From M3007 sp046160625 (GTDB taxonomy: Bacteria > Bacteroidota > Bacteroidia > Chitinophagales > Saprospiraceae): a stretch of 64,000 bases of DNA. The stretch lies in the NCBI GenBank assembly GCA_046160625.1, contig JBJXGZ010000086.1:1-64000 (forward strand). Direction: 5' to 3'. This document shows, in pieces, positions 16,436 through 25,561 of this stretch; positions within the stretch are counted from its first letter, which is position 1; every line of letters starts with the position of its first letter. Both the position numbers and the translations under genes were made by a program. The notes under the pieces were generated by a model, which searched no databases, was not told the DNA's origin, and worked only from the letters and a program-made list of their open reading frames with translations.

Positions 16436-16768
16436 TCAAATCTCTTGGTTGTCAAGAATTTGCTCGTCAATTTCCTCCTGGTTGGCGCGATAGTAATTCC
16501 ACGCGTTTTTCAAATCCTCGCTGTTCAGTGTAGGGAAATTGTACAAAATCTCTGCGTCATCCATACCCAAGCGACGCGAATTGACCAGCGACCATACAGG
16601 GATTCTGGTTTTAACGATGCAGGCATCTCCTCCGCACACACCAGGCGTTTTTTCAATGCCAGGAAAGACATTCGTCAAATCACTGATAACCCATTGCAAC
16701 AATTGGGCTTTGTCCAGTGCAGACATTTTTGGCAGCAATGCACCTGCTTCCTTAAGTGTAGATGTCAT
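16436..16768 (-). CDS. DUF433 antitoxin-like protein
   Basis: 110 residues of the DUF433 family, small helix-turn-helix proteins usually acting as antitoxins of PIN-like nucleases. The core GVCGGDACIVKTRIPVWSLV and the SEDLKNAWNYYRANQEEID tail are typical. The ATG opening MTSTLKEAG was chosen over the one at 16813. The expected toxin directly downstream is reduced to a C-terminal fragment, so this antitoxin is probably an orphan. Confidence 0.85.
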   Translation of the reverse strand: MTSTLKEAGALLPKMSALDKAQLLQWVISDLTNVFPGIEKTPGVCGGDACIVKTRIPVWSLVNSRRLGMDDAEILYNFPTLNSEDLKNAWNYYRANQEEIDEQILDNQEI

Positions 16769-16855
16769 GTGGGAATTTTTTACAAAAATAGCGCAACTAA
16801 GTGTTTGTTGCAAATTTTTGTGCTGGGTAAGTCTAGGATGTTTTATGGTGGCGGT

Positions 16856-17989
16856 TCAATTTCCAACAGATTCACCAGGAGCCAACAACAAATCCCCCGT
16901 CTCCTGATAGCACCTGAAAAGATCCGCAATAAAATGCAAGCGATCATCAAGATTGGCCCAATCTATGGCAGCAGTTTCCTTTACGCTGTCGGCAGTTGGG
17001 TCTATTTTGTTCAATAGAGCAATCAAATCCGCATTCGACAATTGCTGCAAATGGGGCGGAAAAGCAGCCTTCAAATCCTTGCCGAGTTGCAGCCTTGCAC
17101 CTTTGGGCAAACCCAGTTCCATCATGTGCGCAGAGAGGAACAAGCGAAGTCGTTGCCGGGCTTCCTTCGTAAATCTTTCAATAGCAATATCCAACGGACT
17201 GGGCAGATTAAACAGGCTTCTGAACATCGAAACCAGCGTTTCAAGCCATCCAATTTGATCGGGGAAAAGTGTTTTCAGGAGTTTTGCCCGGAATGTTTTG
17301 GGGTCTATGACCGATGCTTCCATGGCTTCGGCGATTTCCGGCTGCAGGCGGGTTTGTTCATGAAAGCCTACTTCGATGTTAGCCAACAAGATATTCTCGG
17401 CCTTCTGTTTTGCGTTGGGTTCAAAAAAGGCCCGATAGTAGCGCTCGAACGCCTGCTTCAAATAACGCTGGCCATCGGGTGGGTCGCCGGGTTTCAAAGT
17501 GCTGCAAAAATGCTCAATGTGCTCAGCATTGTATTGGGCATCTTTTCCGCAGGTATCTAAAAACCGGGCAAACTCCCGGGCTATTTCCATATACACTTTT
17601 TGATTGCCGCGAGCGACAGCAGCACTGGCCCGGAGCATGGCTGCCTTAGGGTCCGCGAGGTCCCACACCAGTTGGGTGATGGCTTTTTTATTCATTGCCG
17701 CGCCTTTTTCGAGGGCTGCTTCGGCAAGATCATAAATAGCCTGACCAAGCTCGGGCAAAGCTGCCAGATGATTTTCCAATGCCTTGAGCAGGTCTTCCTG
17801 GCGGATGGTCTGACCGGCCTGTTTGGAGGCCCAGGTGGCGAACGTACACCAATTGGCGCAGGGGCCGGTGCGCGTTGAAAATGCACTTGAGATATGATAA
17901 TAACTTTGGGTTATTTGCTGGTTTCGCAGCACGGGATCGGTCATTCCCGCGATGCGGTCAACTTCGGAGATGGTGGTGAGTGGCTTCAT
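16856..17989 (-). CDS. Unknown conserved-looking helical protein
   Basis: Not recognised. 377 residues, no signal peptide or membrane helix, almost entirely predicted helical. A Trp/Cys-rich N-terminal motif STRTGPCANWCTFATWAS (about residues 38-55) is the most distinctive feature and could be a small-molecule or metal site. The gene lies 41 nt after the ATPase gene on the same strand, so the two may be co-transcribed. The frame is open 45 nt further upstream; the ATG opening MKPLTTISEVDR was chosen. Confidence 0.6.
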   Translation of the reverse strand: MKPLTTISEVDRIAGMTDPVLRNQQITQSYYHISSAFSTRTGPCANWCTFATWASKQAGQTIRQEDLLKALENHLAALPELGQAIYDLAEAALEKGAAMNKKAITQLVWDLADPKAAMLRASAAVARGNQKVYMEIAREFARFLDTCGKDAQYNAEHIEHFCSTLKPGDPPDGQRYLKQAFERYYRAFFEPNAKQKAENILLANIEVGFHEQTRLQPEIAEAMEASVIDPKTFRAKLLKTLFPDQIGWLETLVSMFRSLFNLPSPLDIAIERFTKEARQRLRLFLSAHMMELGLPKGARLQLGKDLKAAFPPHLQQLSNADLIALLNKIDPTADSVKETAAIDWANLDDRLHFIADLFRCYQETGDLLLAPGESVGN

Positions 17990-18030
17990 GAAAAACTGCA
18001 TTAAATAACAAAAAGCCGAGGCAATATACC

Positions 18031-18054
18031 TCAAGCATTCAAATTAGGCAGATT
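18031..18054. repeat. 24-bp direct repeat, copy 2
   Basis: Partner of 16256-16279. Together they flank a 1.75-kb segment holding the DUF433 gene and the unknown 377-residue gene. Confidence 0.85.
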
Positions 18055-19353
18055 GGATATCGCATACAAGGGAAAAACCTTTACGCCTTCAAATTCAGAA
18101 AAGTTTTCGAGCGAAAAACGGTAGCCATAAGGTTTGTTTTTCTCTTTCAAAAACTGTCGCAGACTTTGCATGCTGCCCTGGCTGGATGCTTTTACTTCAA
18201 CTGGCAACAAATCAGCACCTTGTTGGATGATGTAATCTACTTCAGCATTCGCATTGGGCGATTCCCGATGCCAGTAAAACAACGCTGGGGGAGCATAAGG
18301 TGATCCGTATTTAAGGTACTCCAGCCCCCAAAATTGTTCGGCAATGGCCCCTTTATTGATGAAAGCAGCCGCTGGGTCAAACAAAATTTCGGCAAGATTG
18401 AGCCCCAGAATCCTTTGAAACATACCGGTATCAAGCAGCAGCATTTTTCTTTTCTTAGGGTCAATTTCAGCGCCAGGCGGTATGCCATTCGCGGCGGTGT
18501 GGGTCACGGGCAACACCCACCCTGCCATGATGAGCAAGTCCAGAGCTTCCTTGATCTGACCGTGGTTAGCAGCTAGCGACGCTTTGCTGAATTTGAATTT
18601 TCCACCCGCCTGCTGCACAACCGACTCAAAAACCTCAACCAAACGCGATGGCGGAACGGTGTTTTTGTATTTGGCAAAATCTGCACGCAAAGCGATGAAA
18701 AGGTCATCTAAAATACGCTGGCTATTATTCAATTGAGCGGTTTTCGCAAAAGCCGCCACAACTTCAGGCATTCCTCCACTGACTAAAAATTTTTTTAATA
18801 AATCCAACAACTTTCGGTGCAATAATTCAGGTAATGGATGCTCAGAGCTAGCCTTTCGCTTTGCTTCCAAAAGACGTTCTTCGCCTACGGCATATAGAAA
18901 TTCATCAAAAGAAAAGGGATATAAAAATAGCGAACGAACCCTACCTACCCCATAAGACGGCAGTGATTGAAGTGCAAACTCCAGCAAGGATCCAGCCGCC
19001 ACGACATGCAATTCGGGCATTTTTTCATAAAAAAAACGCAGCGAGGAGATCGCTTGTGGACAAGTCTGTATTTCATCAAAAAACAGGAGTGTCTCACCTG
19101 CCACAATGGGCATTCCCACAAAAATGGAAAGGTTTTCAATAATGCGGTGCGGGTTGAGGTCAGAGCTGAAAAGGGATTTAATCTCGGGATTTTCTTCAAA
19201 ATTAATATCAATGAAGTTTTTAAACTGCGATCCCAGTTGGCGTACGGCAGAAGATTTGCCAACCTGCCTTGCTCCGCGCAGGATCAAGGGCTTGCGGTCG
19301 TGGCTCTCTTTCCAATCATTTAAATGTGTGTCAACAAGCCTCTTAAAATACAT
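18031..19353 (-). CDS. AAA-family ATPase with DUF4143 domain (copy 1)
   Basis: 440 residues. Walker A GARQVGKS at 27-34, Walker B LLFFDEIQ near 90, then the DUF4143 region with the restriction-endonuclease-like motif NANAEVDYII and LLPVEVKAS near the C-terminus. Such proteins are common multi-copy ATPases of unknown role in Bacteroidota. Chosen start: MYFKRLVDTHLNDW. Upstream DNA is very A+T-rich with two TATTTTTG boxes on this strand. The last 8 codons are shared with the toxin remnant at 16.26 kb. Confidence 0.88.
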   Translation of the reverse strand: MYFKRLVDTHLNDWKESHDRKPLILRGARQVGKSSAVRQLGSQFKNFIDINFEENPEIKSLFSSDLNPHRIIENLSIFVGMPIVAGETLLFFDEIQTCPQAISSLRFFYEKMPELHVVAAGSLLEFALQSLPSYGVGRVRSLFLYPFSFDEFLYAVGEERLLEAKRKASSEHPLPELLHRKLLDLLKKFLVSGGMPEVVAAFAKTAQLNNSQRILDDLFIALRADFAKYKNTVPPSRLVEVFESVVQQAGGKFKFSKASLAANHGQIKEALDLLIMAGWVLPVTHTAANGIPPGAEIDPKKRKMLLLDTGMFQRILGLNLAEILFDPAAAFINKGAIAEQFWGLEYLKYGSPYAPPALFYWHRESPNANAEVDYIIQQGADLLPVEVKASSQGSMQSLRQFLKEKNKPYGYRFSLENFSEFEGVKVFPLYAISNLPNLNA

Positions 19354-19464
19354 TTTTAAAAAATTAGTAGGCAAAAATATGAAAACATTTTATTTTTAGT
19401 ATCCAAAAATAGGCTTAATTTTAAAAAAATAGTACCCGAAAGTGTAGCACACCTTTTCAAACCC

Positions 19465-20837
19465 CTAAAACTGCTCCAACAACCACTCTCGTTCCGTCAG
19501 CACAGGTTCATCTGCAATCTTTTGTCGCAGCGCCTGCACCTCCGATTTATCGTTCCAGTTTAGGCTAATGAGTTTTTGGGTAAGACGGGCTAGTTGGAGG
19601 TAATTATTGCGGTGATAACCCAGTCCCGGTTTCCGTCGGATGTATTTGATAAAAGCTTCCAGGTGAGCAGATAAAACCTCGTATTCATCCAACGCATAGT
19701 AGATTTTGATGGCCATCGTTTTGGCGGCCATATTGAGCAGTGGCTCGTGGTAATTGGAGTGTTGCAGGAGTTCCAGGGCTTCGTTGTAGGCTTTGCGGGC
19801 ATATTTTAAACGGGCGAGGTTAAAACTATAAGCACTGTCGCGATAACTGCGTTCGAGTGCATTCCGATAGCCCGGGATAAAATCTTCCACCCACTCGTAT
19901 TCATGCGTGCGCAGGCCCGCTGCCACGATGTTGTAATAGGTAAAGTGAGACAAAATACCGTTGTCAAGCAGGTGACCTTTCGCCAGTCCGTCTTTGTAAA
20001 AATCCATAATGTCGTGGAAAAAACCCGATTGACCCTCATTTACCCTCCGAATACAATAGTTGATGGCAAACAAATGCAGATCGCGCAATTCATCCTGGTG
20101 GAAGGATAAGCCATGGGTTAAAACGCCTTGTTTGAACTGGCTGAAATATTCGGCAGCATCGGGCTCTTCCAGCATTTTCAGGCAATAGTACCAAGTGGAA
20201 ATGGTTGTATTTTCTAGAAAAGCATAGCCTTCAAGGATGTCTTCCACCTCCCGACGCAGGCTCAAGCTATGTACGGAGTTGAACCGTGTACGGTAAGCCG
20301 TATGCAGGCAGAGATAGCGCAGTTTCTGCGTCAACCAAATCAGATCGGCATTGTCCGATAATCCGATGAGGTATTGCTCCTCTTCAGGACGACGCAGGGA
20401 ATTGTAGCGCGCTTCCTCCCAAAGCAGGATACCCGCTCGCACATAATAGTCGCTGTTGCGCAGAGGCTGGCGCTCTAAGCTTAGTTTCGCGCCTTGTAAG
20501 GCGTCTTGAAAATGGCGATCCAACCCTTTTTGGCGGTACGCCTGAACCAAGTCACTTTCGACGGCGGCAGGTGTATTTAGCCAATGTTCAAGCGCCAGGA
20601 ATTGATCAACCAGTTTTTGCAAATAACTCATCAGCAACCGAAGTGCCGAAGGCGAATAAGTGCCTTCCGGAAAGATTTGGCCATGATCTTCTGAGTCCTT
20701 CGCTTGCAGCAAACCCTGGTACAACCGGATTATATCCTGGCGCTGATTGAAAAAGGGGAGAGCAAAAATTGAGCAAAACGACGCTGTTCCAACTTGGTAA
20801 GCGAATGAAGGGCAAGGCTGAGTTTTTGTGATTTCAT
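19465..20837 (-). CDS. Saprospirales-type TPR-like protein, frameshifted
   Basis: Unknown function; about 457 residues if intact, all-helical, resembling TPR or HEAT-like solenoids. Translation from the ATG at 20837 reads MKSQKLSLALHSLTKLEQRR and FAQFLLSPF, then shifts frame at an A5-G4 run on the plus strand (20750-20758). Inserting one base restores FFNQRQDIIRLYQGLLQAKD and joins the long downstream frame of 419 codons. The shift is either a real inactivating mutation or a homopolymer sequencing error. A TACTTTTG box at 20905-20912 on this strand supports the upstream ATG. Confidence 0.7.
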
Positions 20838-20904
20838 AAAAATCTTTTTTTAAAAATATTGATTTTCAACTGTTTTGACAACATCTCGTTAAATTATTAC
20901 TCTA

Positions 20905-20934
20905 CAAAAGTAATAAAATGTATTTGCTGGACAA
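20905..20934 (-). promoter_or_regulatory. Promoter of the frameshifted gene
   Basis: Reading on the minus strand: TTG at 20934-20932, 19-nt spacer, TACTTTTG at 20912-20905. Both boxes and the spacing fit the Bacteroidota -33/-7 consensus. The leader is about 60 nt. Confidence 0.65.
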
Positions 20935-20954
20935 GTCGAGCGTGGTGACCTTTG
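20924..20954 (+). promoter_or_regulatory. Promoter of the T9SS adhesin gene
   Basis: TTG at 20924-20926, 20-nt spacer, GACCTTTG at 20947-20954 (one mismatch to TAnnTTTG). The -33 box lies between the boxes of the divergent promoter, so the two promoters overlap and polymerases would compete. Confidence 0.6.
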
Positions 20955-20978
20955 TACCGAACAAAAAATTTACATCTC

Positions 20979-23900
20979 ATGAAAAAAATTGGTTTACTCC
21001 TCAGCATGCTTTTTATCCTGCTGATCGCAGAGAAAAACACGGCTCAAAGCCTTGTTTGCAATGATTTTGTTATCTTTTCCCTTGATCAAAGCTGCTCCTA
21101 TACCATCTTGCCGGAAGATGTATTAGAAGGAACAATTTTCAGCAACTGCATCGTGGAACTGGACAAAATCCCCCCTTATGGCAATGGCCCTTGGGTACCG
21201 GGGGTGCTCGGCCCTGCCGACGTTGGCAAAACCTATACCGTGCGCGTAAAGCACCTGCCCTCCGGCAATATCTGCTGGGGTAGTGCCAAAGCCGAAGACA
21301 AATTGCCGCCGGTATTGGAATGCGCCGGAAGTAGTATGGTAGACCTCAATGGAGCGGGGCCGGTCACTCTTGTCACAACTAATTTGTCCATAACCGCCAC
21401 AGAGAATTGTAGTGCAACAACCCTCGTTCCAGCTTCCTTACAATATGATTGTCCCGACTTGGGAGTCAATACCATCCAACTGACCGCCACAGATGCGTCG
21501 GGCAATACCTCCTCTTGTCTGCACACAGTATTGGTTTCCAATTCGACCAACTGCGATGCTTGTGTGAGCGAGTGCCCTGAATCGGTTACGGTTTCTTATG
21601 AGGTAGGGAATATCAACTTGTTATCTGCTTTTCAGAACAGCGATTGGAGTACTTTCGATCCATTTGGTAACGCACTATATGAGATATCATGCACCTATGT
21701 AGACTCGACTTATAGTATTGATTATCAGGTAGGAACTGCCGGACAAAGCTGGTTTACACGGCAATGGCAGTGGACAGATGGCACCGGGCAAACGGTCAAT
21801 TGCGAACAGGCCATTGTGTTCCCAACTACCCATGCCGTCATAGTCCAAGGAACGGTGTATCTCGATTCAGACGACGATTGTAATCCCGATGCTGGAGAGC
21901 TGGGCGTTAATCAATTTGCTTTGGTAGTTACCAAGTTGCCATCTGGAGTCTCGGAAACCTTTTATCCGAATGCCGATGGCACATACTCCACTGAAATTGC
22001 ATTCAGTGTTCAGGATTTGTCAGCCGATTTACACTTGGTACTTCCATCCTACGTGAACCCGGTGTGTCCAACCGCCGTGAGCATCCCGAATTCAACGACT
22101 ACCCCAAGTCACAACTTCGACATTGGCTTGCAATCTGAAGGCGATTGCCCTGTAATGCAAGTGGATATTGGTAGTTTGTTTACCCGCCGATGTGCCACAA
22201 ATTCCTTAACCGTAAGCTATTGTAATGTTGGTCTGGATACAGCATACGGGGCTTTTGTGACAGTTAACCTTGACCCCCTGATCAGTCTGCAGTCTGCCAA
22301 CCTGCCCTATACTGTCGCAGGTCCTGATAGCGTCTTCACATTTCAGGTCGGCAATGTCCCGCCTTTTCAATGTGGTACCATAGTGTTGTATGCGTTCGTG
22401 AGTTGCAGTGCTACACTAGGCCAAACCGTGTGCAACGAAGCAACAGTGTTTCCGGATGTGCCTTGCGACGGTGCCTGGCAAGGTGCAGAGGTTGCCGCAA
22501 CGGCTTATTGTTCAGGCGATTCGGTTAGTCTCGTGCTGCGTAACATAGGAGCACAGGATATGACGCAGCCGCTCAATTATATCGTAGTGGAAGATTTCAT
22601 CATGTACAAAGATGCTTCGTTCCAGTTGAATACGGGCGATTCCATCCTTATCAAAGCACCTGCAAATGGGGCTACATGGCGCATCGAAGCCGAGCAAGTA
22701 CCCGGCTTCCCTGTGTCTGGATATGTTGCAACGGCAATTGAAGGCTGTGGCGGATTGAACACACCGGGGTTGATAAACCTTTACGGACAGAATGACAACA
22801 CTATCACCTACGATCAAGATTGTAGCGAAGTGGTAGCATCCTTCGACCCAAATGATAAGACCGCCGTGCCAGTTGGTTATAGTGATCAACATTTTATCCG
22901 CGCCAACGAGCCGATTGACTACAAAATCCGCTTTCAAAATACGGGCACCGATACCGCCTTCAAGGTGATTATTGTAGACACCCTTTCACAGCTGCTGGAT
23001 GCGAGTACTTTGGAAATCGGCGCTTCCAGTCACCCGTATCGTCTTGATATTTATCCGGGAGGCATCCTGCACTTTGTTTTCCAGCCTATTGCACTGCCGG
23101 ACAGCAATGTGAATGAAGTTGCTTCACATGGGTATGTAAAGTTCCGCATTGCACAACAACCCGATTTGGCTGATGGCACCATTATAGAAAACACTGCTGC
23201 CATTTATTTTGATCAAAACGAGCCCGTTTTCACCAATACGGCCTTCCATACCATTGGCTATCCGTTCATCCCGAACCCTCCGATTTTCCATTCCGTTGAA
23301 ACACTTACACCTGCTTGCAGCGGTGCGGCGGAAGGTGCAATTTATTTGACAGTTTCGGGAGGGGTAGCGCCTTATACGTTCATCTGGAGCGACTCAACTT
23401 TGCATGGTGATTCACTCGTCGGACTACCTGCGGGCAGCTACCTGGTAACAGTAATGGACAGCTATAGAAGCGAGTTTGTGGAAACGATTGTGTTGACGGA
23501 GCCTGACCAGATTGTAATCACCATGAATTCAACGCCGACTTTTGACAATCTAAACAACGGTACCGCAACTGCAATAGCCTCGGGTGGCACAGGCGCCTAT
23601 TCTTACCTATGGAATACTGGCGCTACAACGGAAAGCTTGTCCGCTTTATCTTTTGGAGTCTATTCGGTCATTGTGACCGATGCGAACGGGTGTATACAAT
23701 CCAATGAAGTGGTGGTGAATCTAATACTTGCAACGGGTGAGCCAGACATGCGCTCGCAGATCAAGGTGTGGCCGAATCCTGCACACGATGAGATTGTGCT
23801 TGACCTCCATCTAGTGCTGCCCCAATTGCAGCGTTTGCAAATGCTCAGCGCGGATGGACGGTTGTTGCGTCAAATGAATGCAAACGATTTGCAACCGTTG

Positions 23901-24002
23901 CTTACCCTGGACCTGGGAAGCGACCAAACTAGTGGATTTATCGTGTTGGTACTGTATGGTCGGGATGGTAAAGTTTACTCCGAGAAAATTGTGATCCGGT
24001 GA
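20979..24002 (+). CDS. Large secreted T9SS protein with DUF7619 and SprB-like repeats
   Basis: 1007 residues. A signal peptide (MKKIGLLLSMLFILLIAEKN ending TAQ) sends it to the periplasm; the C-terminal tail from about residue 928 (IKVWPNPAHDEIVLDL, ending KVYSEKIVIR) is a type IX secretion sorting domain, so it is exported and probably surface-attached or released. In between: a HYR-like Cys-rich region, CARDB/SdrD-like beta domains, a DUF7619 domain starting at FDPNDKTAVPVGY (about 621), and two SprB-like repeats (SGGVAPYTFIWSDS and a second with GGTGAYSYLWNTG). Likely role: adhesion or gliding-related surface structure (inference). Confidence 0.88.
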   Translation: MKKIGLLLSMLFILLIAEKNTAQSLVCNDFVIFSLDQSCSYTILPEDVLEGTIFSNCIVELDKIPPYGNGPWVPGVLGPADVGKTYTVRVKHLPSGNICWGSAKAEDKLPPVLECAGSSMVDLNGAGPVTLVTTNLSITATENCSATTLVPASLQYDCPDLGVNTIQLTATDASGNTSSCLHTVLVSNSTNCDACVSECPESVTVSYEVGNINLLSAFQNSDWSTFDPFGNALYEISCTYVDSTYSIDYQVGTAGQSWFTRQWQWTDGTGQTVNCEQAIVFPTTHAVIVQGTVYLDSDDDCNPDAGELGVNQFALVVTKLPSGVSETFYPNADGTYSTEIAFSVQDLSADLHLVLPSYVNPVCPTAVSIPNSTTTPSHNFDIGLQSEGDCPVMQVDIGSLFTRRCATNSLTVSYCNVGLDTAYGAFVTVNLDPLISLQSANLPYTVAGPDSVFTFQVGNVPPFQCGTIVLYAFVSCSATLGQTVCNEATVFPDVPCDGAWQGAEVAATAYCSGDSVSLVLRNIGAQDMTQPLNYIVVEDFIMYKDASFQLNTGDSILIKAPANGATWRIEAEQVPGFPVSGYVATAIEGCGGLNTPGLINLYGQNDNTITYDQDCSEVVASFDPNDKTAVPVGYSDQHFIRANEPIDYKIRFQNTGTDTAFKVIIVDTLSQLLDASTLEIGASSHPYRLDIYPGGILHFVFQPIALPDSNVNEVASHGYVKFRIAQQPDLADGTIIENTAAIYFDQNEPVFTNTAFHTIGYPFIPNPPIFHSVETLTPACSGAAEGAIYLTVSGGVAPYTFIWSDSTLHGDSLVGLPAGSYLVTVMDSYRSEFVETIVLTEPDQIVITMNSTPTFDNLNNGTATAIASGGTGAYSYLWNTGATTESLSALSFGVYSVIVTDANGCIQSNEVVVNLILATGEPDMRSQIKVWPNPAHDEIVLDLHLVLPQLQRLQMLSADGRLLRQMNANDLQPLLTLDLGSDQTSGFIVLVLYGRDGKVYSEKIVIR

Positions 24003-24075
24003 TGGTTTAGTGATCCGCTACATGGATCATCCGAATCGGGGGTTAAAAGCAAAATATTTTGCGCCCAGTCCTTTG

Positions 24076-24163
24076 ATTTGTCGTGTCATAGCGAAGACAT
24101 GACAAATCATCCGAAAAACGACAAGTTTAACCCCTGATTCGCATGACTCCTGTTGCGAATCAG
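24076..24163. terminator. Two hairpins after the adhesin gene
   Basis: A hairpin formed by GATTTGTCGTGTCAT and its near complement (24076-24110) is followed by a second formed by CTGATTCGCA and TGCGAATCAG (24135-24163). Neither has a strong T-run. They are the likely transcript end of the adhesin gene. Confidence 0.5.
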
Positions 24164-24190
24164 AGATTATCGACCGTGGATAATATTTGC

Positions 24191-24254
24191 TATTCTATAA
24201 ATTCGCGCCATATATCGGAATATATTCCGTAAATTCGCGCCATATTTTAGAATA
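24191..24254. promoter_or_regulatory. Dyad upstream of ATPase copy 2
   Basis: The outer arms TATTCTA and TAGAATA enclose two direct copies of TAAATTCGCGCCATAT and a central CGGAATATATTCCG palindrome. The block ends 6 nt before the ATG. An operator for self-regulation is inferred. Confidence 0.6.
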
Positions 24255-24260
24255 AGCATC

Positions 24261-25424
24261 ATGGCTGTATTTATTGAAAGAACTATTGAAGCCCAAATCA
24301 CCACCAGGTTAACAAGCGAGCCTCGCAAAATTATCATTCTGTACGGACAACGGCAGGTTGGAAAAACGACCTTAGCAAAGCATATTTTTGGGAAAATGGA
24401 AGGCAAAAAAGTATTGCAGGTCAATGCTGATTTCAATCCCCATGCCGAGGTTTTTTCTTCCAGGGACTTAGAAAAACTTCGCCTTTTTGTAGCCGGGTTT
24501 GACTATCTTTTTATTGACGAGGCTCAGCGCATTCCTGATATTGGTATCAATTTGAAAATCCTGCATGACAATTTTCCAACATTGCGCATCCTTGTCACAG
24601 GGTCTTCCTCACTAGATCTTGCCAATCGAATCCACGAACCATTGACCGGGCGTACTTGGACTTTCCAGCTGCATCCGTTTTCTGCTGAAGAGCTGACTGC
24701 CCATTCTAGTGTGCTTGAGTATCACAGCCGATTGGAAGAATGGCTGCTTTTTGGCACTTATCCGGGGGTGTTGGAACTTGAAAACCGGGAAGACAAGGCC
24801 TCTTTTTTGCATGAACTGACCTATGCTTACCTCTATAAAGATGTGCTCGAATTGAGTGGTATCAGGCAAAGCGGCAAATTGCGCGACTTGCTGCGCTTGC
24901 TGGCTTTTCAAATTGGTTCAGAAGTGTCTTTTAATGAACTGGGCCGACAATTAGGCTTGGATATGGCCACGGTACAACGTTATGTGGATTTACTGGAAAA
25001 GGCTTTCGTGTTAAAAACTGTAAGCGCTTACAGCCGGAATTTACGCAAAGAAATCTCCAAAAAACAGAAGATCTTTTTTCAAGATTTGGGTGTCCGAAAC
25101 GCGCTGATTGAAAAATTTGCACCGCTCAAACTCCGCGACGACACTGGAAGGCTTTGGGAAAACTACCTTTTTTTAGAAAGGTCTAAACTTTTGGACAATC
25201 GTCAAACCCGGGCAAACCGTTTTTTCTGGCGGCTGCAAACTGGGGCTGAATTGGACTATGTAGAAGAATACGAAGGGAAACTGGCAGGTTATGAGTTCAA
25301 ATTTGGGAATAAAGAAGCAAAAGCTCCGGCTGCTTGGCAGGAAACTTACCCGGAAGCTACTTTTCAAACTATTAATCAAGAGAATTGGTTGCCTTTTGTT
25401 TTGAAGACGGAAAATGGAAGCTAA
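24261..25424 (+). CDS. AAA-family ATPase with DUF4143 domain (copy 2)
   Basis: 387 residues. Walker A GQRQVGKTT at 29-37, Walker B YLFIDEAQRIPD near 80, winged-helix-like middle (FNELGRQLGLDMATVQRYV) and C-terminal nuclease-like motif GAELDYVEEY...YEFKFG. Complete. It is preceded by a palindromic operator-like block and followed by a hairpin terminator, making a self-contained unit between the adhesin and helicase genes. Cellular role unknown. Confidence 0.9.
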   Translation: MAVFIERTIEAQITTRLTSEPRKIIILYGQRQVGKTTLAKHIFGKMEGKKVLQVNADFNPHAEVFSSRDLEKLRLFVAGFDYLFIDEAQRIPDIGINLKILHDNFPTLRILVTGSSSLDLANRIHEPLTGRTWTFQLHPFSAEELTAHSSVLEYHSRLEEWLLFGTYPGVLELENREDKASFLHELTYAYLYKDVLELSGIRQSGKLRDLLRLLAFQIGSEVSFNELGRQLGLDMATVQRYVDLLEKAFVLKTVSAYSRNLRKEISKKQKIFFQDLGVRNALIEKFAPLKLRDDTGRLWENYLFLERSKLLDNRQTRANRFFWRLQTGAELDYVEEYEGKLAGYEFKFGNKEAKAPAAWQETYPEATFQTINQENWLPFVLKTENGS

Positions 25425-25457
25425 AGATTTTCAATGTGGTGCTTAAACCCTAAACAA

Positions 25458-25491
25458 AGCGGGCATCCCGTACTAAAACGAGATGCCCGCT
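25458..25491. terminator. Hairpin between convergent genes
   Basis: Arms 25458-25471 and 25478-25491 (AGCGGGCATCCCGT and complement, one mismatch) with a 6-nt loop. It lies between the convergent ATPase and helicase genes, so it may serve both. CAGTTGGC/CACTGCC words follow at 25514-25560. Confidence 0.6.
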
Positions 25492-25561
25492 ACTATTTCT
25501 ATCACTAATCAATGGCCTGGCCACTGCCAACCGCCCACTGCCAACTGCCAACTGCCACTGA

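Noticed and set aside
20606..20815. Separate 69-codon minus-strand gene
   Set aside because: It is the wrong frame over the shifted start of the neighbouring gene; the frameshift explanation accounts for the sequence better.
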